A stretch of DNA of 56,915 bases, from positions 1 through 56,915 of the IMG/VR virus record IMGVR_UViG_3300007735_000758. One strand, given 5' to 3'. The translations under genes were made by a program, and so were the position numbers. Positions 43,954 to 53,049 of the stretch are shown here, in pieces (the stretch's first letter is position 1; every line of letters begins with the position of its first letter). The notes below the pieces were generated by a model, which did no database searches, was not told the DNA's origin, and saw only the letters and a list, made by a program, of their open reading frames with translations. Origin of the DNA: a virus.

Positions 43954-46900
43954 CTACTTGTTCAAATAGTTGAGGAGAGAACCAGCACCTGCGCTAACCA
44001 GCCCACTCAACCCACCAGCAGCAGGGCGCTGGAACTGAACGCCTTCTACCTGCATACCTGTCGGCACTCCACCCAAGATTCCCTGGAGGAAGTTCATCTG
44101 CTGATAGGGGAAGTTCTGCTGATTGATGAAGTCTTGATAGGCAAGATCCAAAGCCTGCTGAGTACGAGCATCAACCGCTCCTCCAGCCTGCTGCATCGCA
44201 GCAAGACGCTGGAGTTCAAGCTGTTGCGCCATACCAGGAATACCCATCATTGTACCTCCCAGACCAGCAAGCCCAGCAGCACCAGCCTGAGCCTGCTGCA
44301 TCGCTGCTAACCGATTCTGGAAGCCACGCTGACGAGCAGCTTCCTGCTCCGCAGAAGCCTGTTTAATTGCATCTAACTGCATCTGCCACGTTGCCAGATC
44401 TCCAGACTGAGAAGCCTTCGCAGCTTCCAATCCAGCTTGTGTTGCCAACTGCTGGGTAGCAAGAGCAGATTGCAGGTTGCCCTGTCCTGCTGTCAGCCCT
44501 GCCTGTTGATTCGCTAGCTGGGCCTGTAGAGCCTGCTGTGCAGCAAGCTGCTGCGTCCCTAGACGAGCAGCAAGGTTCTCTCGTCCTGCGGTAAGACCCG
44601 CCTGCTGATTCGCAAGAGCCGCTTGGAGGTTCTGAGCAGACTGACCCCGAAGGATATCTGCCGTTGTACCGTACTGCGTAAGCCCTGCCTGCTGCCGTGC
44701 CTGTTGGTTAGCGAGAGCAGCCTGAAGACCAGTTTGAGTGCCAAGCTGTTGAGTGGCAAGTTGAGCGCCCAAATTCTCTCGTCCAGCCGTAAGGCCAGCC
44801 TGTTGATTCGCAAGGGCAGCTTGAAGATTTTGAGCGGATTGCCCTCTAAGAATATCAGCCCTTGTGCCATATCCAGTAAGATTAGCTTGCTGTGCTGCCT
44901 GCTGATTAGCCAATGCAGCTTGAAGAGCCTGTTGAGATCCAAGTTGCTGAGTTGTAAGATTAGCGGCAAGGTTTTCCCTTGCTGCGGTCTGTGCAGCTTG
45001 TTGATTAGCAAGAGCAGCTTGAAGATCCTGAGCGGATTGACTTCTGAGGATGTCTGCTCTGGTGCCGTATTGAGTGAGGCCAGCTTGCTGTGCTGCCTGC
45101 TGATTAGCGAGAGCAGCCTGAAGACCAGCTTGAGTTCCTAGCTGTTGGGTAGCAAGTTGAGCGCCCAAGTTTTCTCGTCCAGCCATAAGGCCAGCCTGTT
45201 GATTCGCAAGAGCGGCCTGAAGGTCTTGAGCAGACTGAGAGCGAAGGATATCGGCTCTAGTGCCGTATTTAGTAAGATTAGCTTGCTGTGCTGCCTGCTG
45301 ATTTGCAAGAGCGGCTTGAAGACCAGCCTGGGTTCCCAATTGCTGGGTGGCAAGCAAAGCACCCAGGTTCTCCCTGCCTGTCGTAACACCAGCCTGTTGA
45401 TTGGCAAGAGCAGCCTGCAAGCCAGACTGTACGTTAGCTTGCTGCGAAGCAAGAGAAGCAGCACGATCTCTTTCAAACTGTGCTTGTGCATTCTCGAATG
45501 CTCTCTGCCTACCTATTGCTTCGATGTCTCCAATCTGACGCTGGAGTGCTTCCTCTGCCAGCCCTTCCTGAATAGCCTGACGGCTACCTCCGAAGGCACC
45601 AGCACGGACAGCAGCAGCACTACGGCCAGCTTTCTGCATCGCAGCTTGGCGGGAGGCTTCTCGCTTCTGTACATCCGTTACGGCATCCATATACGGAGAC
45701 ATATACTGTTCAGCCTGAGGCCTGCCAAAAGCGTCTACGCGAGTACGTTCAGCCGCAACTCGCTCCGCTGGACCCATTTGGAATTGCTGAACTTGAGGCA
45801 CCCCTTCAACCTTGAATCCAGAAACATCTCCCAATGCGGATAAAATATCTCTCGTTTGCCCAGTAACTCTTTCTGGCCCCTGCATCTGGAACTGCTGGAC
45901 CTGAGGAACACCCTGCACCTGAGCAGATTGCAAACCTCCAAGAATCCCAAGAATGTCTCTTGTTTGACCAGTTACCCTTTCAGGAGCAGCAATTTGGAAT
46001 CGCTCTAGAGAAGGAATAGGATCAACTCTAGCGCCCTGAATGCCACCAAGAGATCCAAGAATGTCTATGTTTTGCCCAGTTACCCTTTCAGGCCCTTGCA
46101 TCTGAAACTGCTGAACCTGAGGAACGCCTTCAACCTGCGCTGCGTTAAGCCCACCCAGCCTGCCCAGGATGTCAATGTTCTGACCAGATACACCCATTGG
46201 TTCAGCCATCTGATAATCTTTCAAGTTTGCGGCAGTTACCCCGGTGGGAGCTTGTAAGGTAGGTGCCATCAAAGGATCTATTTTGATTGGACCCTTGAAT
46301 CCCATCTCCTTAATTCCAGGCATCAGGCTCATCAGATAGCTTTGCTGTTCCGGCGAAGCCATTGTCTGCCCAAGGAAATCTCTACCAGCAGCAGCCGATT
46401 CCCCTGCGATGTCGGTAGCAAAGTTGATGCTCCTTACACCTTTACCAAAATCAGTCCCGGCGCTGATCTGTCCTTCGGGAGTAAAGATACTGGGGAGACC
46501 ACCAGCTCCGCGCAAAGCATTCAGCGTCATGTCGCTTGCTTTGAAACCAACGCCAGGAGCATATTGCCCAAACTCAAGAGGATTCTGAGTTGTTCCGAAC
46601 TGCATAATCCTCTGCTGTCCGTATACAGGAGGAGGATTAAAAATGTTTGGGATCCCAGAAGTGTTAACATTCGGGTTTGCAGCAGCAAACAAATTCTGGA
46701 ACCCACCCATAGAAGGCTGAGAAGCAAAGCCAACCCCACCGGGGTTAGGCCCAGAGAATCCACCCGTCTGCTTTCTGATAGCACCACCCTTACGGTAGTT
46801 TCTTACCTTGCCATCATCTCCAATATCAAATTGAGCAAGAGAACCACCAGAAGCAAACCCCCTGCCAAAGTAAGGGACGACTGGTTTCTGCTCAAGTTCT

Positions 46901-48393
46901 TTCAGCCAATCTGGAACACCATCATCAAAAGTTGATTCAACCGGAGGTTGATAAACCGGAGGTTCATAGGAATCTTGAACCGGAGGTTGATAAACCGGAG
47001 GTTCATAGGAAGACTCGGATCTACCCGACGAAGAAGTGGAAAGACGACCAGTGCCTCCACGGCTAGGAGTATCATTACTTGCCATACTTCCTCTTGTCGC
47101 TGGAGCAGGATTAGAAGAAGCATTAGATGCACTTGAAGATGCACTTGAAGACGCTCCTAACCCAACAGGAGAAGTCTTAGCGCCAGCAGCATACGCACGG
47201 TTGTTCTGCTCGATCATCCGATCAATCTCAGCAGTGTTCCCACCAGAACGAGCAACCTCGTCTCTCATCATCTGAAGAGACATAGTCATCTCGCTAGGAG
47301 TTTGCCCAGCACGAAGACGCTGCTGTACCAGCCCTGCATTAAACGCATCAGAGCCGCCCAGGTTGATTAGATTCTGAGAGGGAGGGGCATTGGGTCCACC
47401 GACATTCGTCGCAGCCGTAGTGCCGCCCAGAATCTTTGCAATGCCCTGCGCTTGAGCATCGGTAGCATACTGTGCAGGGTTATACCCCGCTGGAGCCTGT
47501 GTTGTTCCAGCAAGCCCAGGCGAATAGATCGGCACAACAGCTTGCGTAGATCCTGTAAGGCCAGAAATCCCTGAAGGAGAATAACTAGAGGCTCCTGGGG
47601 CAGAAGGAGAACTCGCACTAGGAGGACGATAAGAAGAAGTCCCGGTAGAAGGAGGACGAGTAGAAGGAGAAGATGGAGGAGAAAATCTCTCTGGAGCAGG
47701 TGGAGCAGTAACCCCAGTGCCGATAGGAGGAGTCGGCGCAGAAGTTATATCCGGCGGTTGGTTAAACCGATCTAACGCAGTACCGAAACTGGAACCAGTC
47801 GTGTACAGAGAAGTCTGGGCAGGGCCGATCAAGTCCCCAAAAGGATTCTTTCGTGCGGGTGCGGTAACAGCACCAGTCAATGCATCAGGCTTGGACTTAT
47901 CTTGAGAATCGTAAAGACTCTCTGTCAACCCAACAGGCATATTCTCTCTAAGTTCTTGATATTCCTTCAAGATCTTTTCGATAACACTGTCTTCAACCAT
48001 CCCGCCTTTTGACATACCTCTAGTTACGATTTCCCTGTACGCCTCAGGGATATAGGTACGAGTCTTCGGATCGTAGACCATCCCTAAGAGATTAGGCAAG
48101 CGAGAGCGAGAAGACTGAAGAGCAGCGGCAATCCCCTGCTGATCTGGAGATTCTCCGGTGCGAGTGTTGTCTGGAGGGGTGCCGCCACCACCGCTTGGTG
48201 GTTGATCGGTGGCAGCGGCAGTAGGAGGAGGTTGTCCAGGCAATTGAGAGAACTGCCCTTTAGGAAACTGTTGGCGCAGGTAAGGTTCATTAAAAACAGA
48301 AAGAAACGCTGCGTTCATGAGAGCAGCACGGTAATCCCTTAGATACTCAGGAATATCCCGATTTTCTACGTTAGTCTGAAGTGGATCTGCCAT
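43954..48393 (-). CDS. 1479-aa repeat-rich internal virion protein
   Basis: It begins MADPLQTNVENRDIPEYLRD with DYRAALMNAAFLSVFNEPYL, a conserved phage start. Residues 130-540 are low-complexity Ser/Pro/Thr. Residues 728-871 are four 36-aa repeats (core GPERVTGQ..DILG.LGG), and residues 992-1255 are four 66-aa repeats (cores LQAALANQQ, GRENL, YGTRADILR) plus a partial fifth. The helical, Gln/Ala-rich repeats resemble a long coiled rod. GGAIRKQTGG near 530 is a motif shared with 137-1807. Likely an ejection or tail-inner protein. Confidence 0.75.
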   Translation of the reverse strand: MADPLQTNVENRDIPEYLRDYRAALMNAAFLSVFNEPYLRQQFPKGQFSQLPGQPPPTAAATDQPPSGGGGTPPDNTRTGESPDQQGIAAALQSSRSRLPNLLGMVYDPKTRTYIPEAYREIVTRGMSKGGMVEDSVIEKILKEYQELRENMPVGLTESLYDSQDKSKPDALTGAVTAPARKNPFGDLIGPAQTSLYTTGSSFGTALDRFNQPPDITSAPTPPIGTGVTAPPAPERFSPPSSPSTRPPSTGTSSYRPPSASSPSAPGASSYSPSGISGLTGSTQAVVPIYSPGLAGTTQAPAGYNPAQYATDAQAQGIAKILGGTTAATNVGGPNAPPSQNLINLGGSDAFNAGLVQQRLRAGQTPSEMTMSLQMMRDEVARSGGNTAEIDRMIEQNNRAYAAGAKTSPVGLGASSSASSSASNASSNPAPATRGSMASNDTPSRGGTGRLSTSSSGRSESSYEPPVYQPPVQDSYEPPVYQPPVESTFDDGVPDWLKELEQKPVVPYFGRGFASGGSLAQFDIGDDGKVRNYRKGGAIRKQTGGFSGPNPGGVGFASQPSMGGFQNLFAAANPNVNTSGIPNIFNPPPVYGQQRIMQFGTTQNPLEFGQYAPGVGFKASDMTLNALRGAGGLPSIFTPEGQISAGTDFGKGVRSINFATDIAGESAAAGRDFLGQTMASPEQQSYLMSLMPGIKEMGFKGPIKIDPLMAPTLQAPTGVTAANLKDYQMAEPMGVSGQNIDILGRLGGLNAAQVEGVPQVQQFQMQGPERVTGQNIDILGSLGGIQGARVDPIPSLERFQIAAPERVTGQTRDILGILGGLQSAQVQGVPQVQQFQMQGPERVTGQTRDILSALGDVSGFKVEGVPQVQQFQMGPAERVAAERTRVDAFGRPQAEQYMSPYMDAVTDVQKREASRQAAMQKAGRSAAAVRAGAFGGSRQAIQEGLAEEALQRQIGDIEAIGRQRAFENAQAQFERDRAASLASQQANVQSGLQAALANQQAGVTTGRENLGALLATQQLGTQAGLQAALANQQAAQQANLTKYGTRADILRSQSAQDLQAALANQQAGLMAGRENLGAQLATQQLGTQAGLQAALANQQAAQQAGLTQYGTRADILRSQSAQDLQAALANQQAAQTAARENLAANLTTQQLGSQQALQAALANQQAAQQANLTGYGTRADILRGQSAQNLQAALANQQAGLTAGRENLGAQLATQQLGTQTGLQAALANQQARQQAGLTQYGTTADILRGQSAQNLQAALANQQAGLTAGRENLAARLGTQQLAAQQALQAQLANQQAGLTAGQGNLQSALATQQLATQAGLEAAKASQSGDLATWQMQLDAIKQASAEQEAARQRGFQNRLAAMQQAQAGAAGLAGLGGTMMGIPGMAQQLELQRLAAMQQAGGAVDARTQQALDLAYQDFINQQNFPYQQMNFLQGILGGVPTGMQVEGVQFQRPAAGGLSGLVSAGAGSLLNYLNK
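44629..45420 (-). repeat. Four 198-bp tandem repeats in the 1479-aa gene
   Basis: Exact 198-bp period at 45420, 45222, 45024 and 44826, followed by a partial fifth unit to about 44500. The encoded 66-aa units are highly alike while many codons differ synonymously. Confidence 0.85.
45780..46211 (-). repeat. Four 108-bp tandem repeats in the 1479-aa gene
   Basis: Four units of 36 aa with cores GVPQVQQFQ and ERVTGQ.IDIL; the copies vary mainly in the two inner positions. Confidence 0.8.
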
Positions 48394-48401
48394 ATCTGCT
48401 C

Positions 48402-49577
48402 CTATGCAGGAAGTACCCTGCTGTCCTTTACCTTTCCAGGTTGTTTCGTTGTTCCGGTACGATCCTTCCGCACTCGATCCATCATCGCGTACAGCTTCCT
48501 TGCACCAGCTTCGCTGCTTCCATCTCCCAACCCAGAGACAACATCAGCAGGAATAATAAACTCATCGTTCGACAGGAGAACCTTCTGCCCCCCTCGTGCC
48601 ATACGAGCGGTAGCCATGTCGTCCATGCCGTTGCCCGGACCCTTTATCATGCCCTCAGGAGGGGTGTATTCCTCTTCTTCTGGAACTTCCTCTTCTTCCC
48701 CGGACATCCGCTTGTAGAGATCCTGTAGGGCGTCCTTGCCGTAGTAAGCAATATAGGTATTCAATGCGCCTTCAGGGTCTGCGCCCTCTCCTCGAATCGC
48801 ATCCATCGCATCGCGGATAATCTTCTGCGCCTTCTCTTCTTCAGGCTCAAGCTTGCCACCTTGCGCGGAACGGATTGCATCCTCTTCTTCGTCGGGAGGA
48901 TTTAATGACGGAGTCCCCATGCCTAGAGTTGAAACAATCCCTTGAGGCTGAGGGCCTTGCTGTACAGGCTGTTGCTGTTGAGGCTGTCCGTAAATAGGAA
49001 CAACAGAAGGACCAGAGATAGCAAATCGCTGACGAGCATAGTCTGGTGCGAAGAGATTCTGTTTGTAGTTGGCTACATCGCTCATAATTTGCTGCCCTTT
49101 GTTTTTAGGATCAGGCATTAAAGCACCGACTCCTTGACTAGCAGCACTACTAACGAGAGCAGGGACAGCTACAGAACCAAGAAACTTGCTAAGGCCAGAA
49201 GCAGTAGCAGCTTTACCCGCACCAGCAGCAGCAGCTTTAACGCCAAGGGCAGCAGATCCTTTTATCCCAAGAGAGCTTCCAACTTTTGCAGCAAGTCCAG
49301 CCAGCTTTGCACTAAGCCCTGATCCAGCGCCGCCAGTGCCTACAGCAATACCAACCGCAGCAGCGCCCAGCCCTATTGCGCCCAACAACTTCTTCCACGA
49401 GAACGCCTCGTACATCCCCGTCTCCGGGTTAAGGGTGATCTTTACATCCGGGTCCAACTGCCGAAGGATCGCTTCGATCCCAGCTAATTCGCTAGGGTGA
49501 ATATGCAAAAGGGTGGAATCCCCACCCCTGCCTTCCGAAGCAACCTGCTTTGCAAGAGACGCAATACCTTTGCTCAT
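48402..49577 (-). CDS. 391-aa putative internal / tail virion protein
   Basis: Starts with MSKGIASLAKQVASEGRGGD. Hydrophobic Ala/Gly-rich segments at about 70-170 (LLGAIGLGAAAVGIAVGTGG) recall membrane-inserting ejection proteins. A disordered middle follows, then a C-terminal domain ending in ARGGQKVLLSNDEFIIPADVVSGLG and KLYAMMDRVR. I know this C-terminal GGxxVxLSxxEFVIPADVVSxLG type from phage structural proteins. It may penetrate the cell envelope during DNA ejection; this is inference. Confidence 0.7.
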   Translation of the reverse strand: MSKGIASLAKQVASEGRGGDSTLLHIHPSELAGIEAILRQLDPDVKITLNPETGMYEAFSWKKLLGAIGLGAAAVGIAVGTGGAGSGLSAKLAGLAAKVGSSLGIKGSAALGVKAAAAGAGKAATASGLSKFLGSVAVPALVSSAASQGVGALMPDPKNKGQQIMSDVANYKQNLFAPDYARQRFAISGPSVVPIYGQPQQQQPVQQGPQPQGIVSTLGMGTPSLNPPDEEEDAIRSAQGGKLEPEEEKAQKIIRDAMDAIRGEGADPEGALNTYIAYYGKDALQDLYKRMSGEEEEVPEEEEYTPPEGMIKGPGNGMDDMATARMARGGQKVLLSNDEFIIPADVVSGLGDGSSEAGARKLYAMMDRVRKDRTGTTKQPGKVKDSRVLPA

Positions 49578-49870
49578 GTCGTTACTGTCACCGTACCCAG
49601 TTTAATCTTTATCTTGTTTGTTGGTGCGAACACTTGTCCTTGCACGACAATCCTTAATACGCCATCTCCATCTGCCCACACCATGCCATCTCTAAGCCCA
49701 TATCCACTTCGTGGGCATTGCAGGAGCATGATGGATGCTCCAACCATTTCTCCAGGAACCCGTTGATTGTATATGTGGATTCCAAGGTTCTTAACAAGAG
49801 AGTCGAAGTATGTCTGATCGTATTCTGATGGAGGCTTGGGGAGCGTCTGTATTGGAGTGTTGCGGTTCAT
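49574..49870 (-). CDS. Small late-operon protein, unknown
   Basis: A 98-aa protein (MNRNTPIQTLPKPPSEYDQT). A short beta-rich middle and end (VVQGQVFAPTNKIKIKLGTVTV) are present. It is coupled to both neighbours (stop/start overlap of 4 nt on each side). It may be a small tail or virion component; no family recognised. Confidence 0.6.
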   Translation of the reverse strand: MNRNTPIQTLPKPPSEYDQTYFDSLVKNLGIHIYNQRVPGEMVGASIMLLQCPRSGYGLRDGMVWADGDGVLRIVVQGQVFAPTNKIKIKLGTVTVTT

Positions 49871-51774
49871 TTCATGCCGTCCGGTTGAATCTGAAGACGG
49901 TTAGACCCAAGTCTCCACTTGTACACAGGATCTCCACCCGTGAAAGACTCTGCCTTCAATACAATCTGTCGCGCCCGAATACGCAAATTCTTCTGCGTAG
50001 AAGTTGGGATCTCTCCCTGCACAAGCACAGTGTTTGTCTGATACCCTGATTGGCTCATCGGATAATTGACACCGTACACCTGCACATTCACCTTCTTCGT
50101 AATTCCAGCAGCACTCACCCTTGGATCGGTAACAAACTGGACGTCAGGGATAATCCTGCTGATGAAGGAGAACTGCTCCCCATCTTCGATGTCGATAGGG
50201 CCAGAGGTAACGTGAGCAACAATGTTAGATCCATCAGCAGTATATCCGTACTCGTGCTGGTAGAGGCTAGTCGTAGTATTCTTCTCTGTTAAATCTCCAT
50301 TCGGCATAGCGCCAATAGGAAATCCATCCGTAGCCAGATCCAACCATGCAGTACGATTCATCGTTCCTATCGTCCACAGGTTCTCAACGTAGTTGTAGCA
50401 AACGTATCGGCTATTCTCTCCAGTTCCATCTGTAACACTGGGATACCACCAGTAGATCTCATTGAACTGAGCGTTTACTCCAGCAGCTACCTTCTGCTTC
50501 TGCGACCATTCCAAGTCTGAGAACACATAGCTCAACACAGGACACTGCATCTTAACAACACTTCCGCTGTACATATAGAAGTTGTTGTTGTCCATCCAGT
50601 AGACTGTGCCTCTGGCGTCTACGCCAGCCTTAGGCCCGATAATCGAGACAGACTCGCCAATCCGGGTGAAGCTAAAGGTGTAGGGCGGTCCCGTATATGC
50701 CATCGCAAACAGCGCCTTGTCCGTAAAGACAAGGATCTGCTGTTGGGTAGGAATAGCAGAAACGATCTCAGAACCGTTGGAGATGGTGAAACCTCCAGCA
50801 GTGTTGTCCGTCCTGGGTTCCCAGTCCAGATAATCTTCCTGGGAAGACCAACGAACCAGCAAAAGGTTCTGGCTTGAAGATCCTATCTCGTTGCATCCGA
50901 AGGCAATCAAATGCCTATCAACGTCAGAGACAAGTACCTGAGACGCTACCGTAGGCGCATCGTTAGCGCCAGCAATAGAGGATAAAGACACCGCTCTCGT
51001 ATTAAGAGGGTCAACCCCGCTAGCGGTCCAGAAGTAGATGTCTCCATACCTGGGGTTGATAACCAAGTCCTGGCCGTAGTTAGAGTTCGACCAAAACCTA
51101 AGATTATCGGTAGGGCTGACTGGCGCAAATGCACTACCCCAAGGACCACGACCCCAAGGGCCTGATCCCCATCCGGTAGCATACACCTGAGTGTTCAAGC
51201 CAACACTGATCTGAAAAGCAGCACTAACGCTAGCCCCTCCTCCTGAAGTGGAAGGAGTAATCGTAGCGCCAGCAGGGAACACAACGTAGAAATTGGTGGC
51301 GTCAATAACTTCAGTCACCTGTACTTCTACATTCAATTGATCTGCTGTAAAGCCGTCAAATCCAGTAGCCCCAGAGAAGGTTACCCAATCGCATTCGATT
51401 GCATCGTGACCTGTAGGAGTCGTCACCTTCATCTTCCCAGTGCCTACTTCCTGCGTCTGGAAAGGATTGCTCCCTAGGGCAATCGTTGCTCTAATCGGGG
51501 TGATGTCGTTAATGTATTGACCAGCTTCGATGTAATACTTCTGATTTGTTCCCAAACCAATAAACCTCTCTAGCGAGAGAGAGGTCCATTGAATCATCGA
51601 CCTGCAAGTGCCGTAGATGGTTTCAGCATCTGCATATGCCTGCCATCCACCAATCACCTCCGGGAAACCCAACCTAAACCTAATCTTGTCTGAGTCGTAC
51701 CAAGACCCTTCAGAAGAGTATTCGGTAACGTCCTTGACGATCCCAGGTTTAGGTTGGATTTTTACCAGAGGCAT
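49867..51774 (-). CDS. 635-aa tail nozzle / stabilisation-like virion protein
   Basis: A 635-aa beta-rich protein. The N-terminus KPGIVKDVTEYSSEGSWYDSDKIRFRLGFPEVIGGW is the start of a widespread podoviral family I have seen annotated as a virion or DNA-stabilisation protein. WGRGPWGS and several short, repeated beta motifs follow. Proteins of this class commonly form the tail nozzle or seal the portal. It lies between fibre-side and internal-protein genes. The exact ring position is inferred. Confidence 0.7.
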   Translation of the reverse strand: MPLVKIQPKPGIVKDVTEYSSEGSWYDSDKIRFRLGFPEVIGGWQAYADAETIYGTCRSMIQWTSLSLERFIGLGTNQKYYIEAGQYINDITPIRATIALGSNPFQTQEVGTGKMKVTTPTGHDAIECDWVTFSGATGFDGFTADQLNVEVQVTEVIDATNFYVVFPAGATITPSTSGGGASVSAAFQISVGLNTQVYATGWGSGPWGRGPWGSAFAPVSPTDNLRFWSNSNYGQDLVINPRYGDIYFWTASGVDPLNTRAVSLSSIAGANDAPTVASQVLVSDVDRHLIAFGCNEIGSSSQNLLLVRWSSQEDYLDWEPRTDNTAGGFTISNGSEIVSAIPTQQQILVFTDKALFAMAYTGPPYTFSFTRIGESVSIIGPKAGVDARGTVYWMDNNNFYMYSGSVVKMQCPVLSYVFSDLEWSQKQKVAAGVNAQFNEIYWWYPSVTDGTGENSRYVCYNYVENLWTIGTMNRTAWLDLATDGFPIGAMPNGDLTEKNTTTSLYQHEYGYTADGSNIVAHVTSGPIDIEDGEQFSFISRIIPDVQFVTDPRVSAAGITKKVNVQVYGVNYPMSQSGYQTNTVLVQGEIPTSTQKNLRIRARQIVLKAESFTGGDPVYKWRLGSNRLQIQPDGMK

Positions 51775-51777
51775 ACA

Positions 51778-51996
51778 TTAGGCAACTACAGGTTCAAGCT
51801 CTTCTTTCTTTCGGCTGTGCTTCAGTTCCTCAGAGAAGAACTTCAGCGCCACATTCAACTGATCGGCGCTAAACTGAACTTGCGTCAGCTTCGCCTGAAG
51901 GTCAGAAATCTGAGACACCAAGTATTTCTGACGATCACTTAACTCACTCATGAATACTCGTTCGTTGTCAATGTAGATGAATTGATCTGGATTCAT
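51778..51996 (-). CDS. DUF6447-like coiled-coil protein
   Basis: A 72-aa protein (MNPDQFIYIDNERVFMSELS) in which residues 20-60 form a coiled coil (DRQKYLVSQISDLQAKLTQVQ). The start FIYIDNERVF.SELSDxQKYL matches small DUF6447-type phage proteins as far as I recall. Function unknown. It follows the 105-aa gene by 16 nt and precedes the nozzle gene by 3 nt. Confidence 0.55.
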   Translation of the reverse strand: MNPDQFIYIDNERVFMSELSDRQKYLVSQISDLQAKLTQVQFSADQLNVALKFFSEELKHSRKKEELEPVVA

Positions 51997-52012
51997 ACTC
52001 TACATTCTACTA

Positions 52013-52330
52013 CTACAGCTTGGCTACTGCCTTCATCTGCTGATACGCTACTTCCACGGCGCGACCAATAATTTCCTTCGGCACCTGAGGAAGACGCCGT
52101 TGCGCCTGCTGGATAGCAATGTCCTTTATCACTTCTCCCTTGCTCTTGGATCCGTCCAACATCGCTTGCACTCCCCACTGCTTTGCAAGAACGATGATCT
52201 CATCGTCAAACTTGTTTGGGGTATACACCGCAGCAATTTCGACAATCGGATAGACGACAGACACATAATCCAAGAACTTGGTAGCAGCACTACGAGAGAA
52301 CAGCTTCTTCGCAAAAGACTTGAAGGACAT
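52013..52330 (-). CDS. Small late protein, possible holin-related
   Basis: A 105-aa basic protein (MSFKSFAKKLFSRSAATKFL). The segment DYVSVVYPIVEIAAVYT is moderately hydrophobic and the rest helical. This resembles small holin-superfamily proteins in layout, but no clear transmembrane helix is present. It sits in the tail and internal-virion part of the late operon, so a virion role is also possible. Confidence 0.5.
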   Translation of the reverse strand: MSFKSFAKKLFSRSAATKFLDYVSVVYPIVEIAAVYTPNKFDDEIIVLAKQWGVQAMLDGSKSKGEVIKDIAIQQAQRRLPQVPKEIIGRAVEVAYQQMKAVAKL

Positions 52331-52337
52331 AAGACTC

Positions 52338-52709
52338 CTAAGAAAGATTCTTTAGCTTGTAAAGGGTAGAAGCAAGAAGAGACAGAATGCTGTCTACGGT
52401 ATTCTGCAAGTGGCTTTCGCTACCGATTTGGCTACGATTGTTTGTGACGTAATGATACAGTTCCTCTACGAAATCAACAGCGTTCTTAGGAGGGGTAAAC
52501 TTCTCAGCCGGGAAGGAGTCAATCACTCCATGCACTCCCATGCACTCTTCCGCTAGAGAATCCGTCAATTCTTCAAGCTCTTCGTAAAGGTTTCCCAATG
52601 CCTTGTGCGCTGCAAAGCTCCCAGGGCCTTTAGCCTGGAGATGCAGCATATGCGCTGCCGTCACGCCGTGCAGCAGCTTAGAGATCAAATCAGATTGAGG
52701 CTTTGCCAT
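52338..52709 (-). CDS. DUF5856 / ferritin-like (Dps-type) protein
   Basis: A 123-aa helical protein starting MAKPQSDLISKLLHGVTAAHMLHLQ, then GSFAAHKALGNLYEELEELTDSLAEECM. Residues typical of the ferritin-like helix bundle (LHGVTxAHxLHLxxxxxxAHxAxxxLYxxLxxLxDxxAE) indicate the phage DUF5856 family, a Dps-like fold. Iron binding or DNA protection is unproven in this group. It is unusual to find it in the fibre/tail section of the late operon. Confidence 0.65.
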   Translation of the reverse strand: MAKPQSDLISKLLHGVTAAHMLHLQAKGPGSFAAHKALGNLYEELEELTDSLAEECMGVHGVIDSFPAEKFTPPKNAVDFVEELYHYVTNNRSQIGSESHLQNTVDSILSLLASTLYKLKNLS

Positions 52710-52712
52710 AGT

Positions 52713-53039
52713 TTATTTCCAAGGTGGAGGTAAAGGAATCGTCGGAGGGTTCTTCTGGTCTGCAATGTTTTGCGCCAGACTTGCATCGTATTGAGCAACG
52801 ACCTCCTGCGTGAGGATAGAAACTACCCATCCCTGTACCTGCGCTTTCGTCAGGTCTGCGAATGCAGTGTAATTGCTAGGGTTGGGAGGGCCAAGGGAAA
52901 CCTGACCATATACGCTACTAGCGTAGTTGCCGTCAACGGCTGTGCGCCGCCAATCGACAGTGATAACCACATCCGTCAAAGAACCTTCTACGGGCTTGAC
53001 GGTGAGGGGGTTGAGGATCCAATCGTAAATAATTGCCAT
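52713..53039 (-). CDS. Fibre-adjacent small protein (DUF7936-like)
   Basis: A 108-aa protein with the pattern IYDWILNPLTVKPVEGSLTDVVITVDWRRTAVDGNYASSVYGQV, which I recognise from proteins next to cyanophage-type fibres. The C-terminal half ends NPPTIPLPPPWK. It directly follows the fibre gene (gap 10 nt), so a fibre-assembly or tip role is likely by context. No enzyme motif. Confidence 0.6.
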   Translation of the reverse strand: MAIIYDWILNPLTVKPVEGSLTDVVITVDWRRTAVDGNYASSVYGQVSLGPPNPSNYTAFADLTKAQVQGWVVSILTQEVVAQYDASLAQNIADQKNPPTIPLPPPWK

Positions 53040-53049
53040 ATGTGTCCTT

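Noticed and set aside
44623-45843. Plus-strand Leu/Ser-rich frames opposite the tandem repeats
   Set aside because: They exist only because the repeats lack stop codons in the antisense frame.
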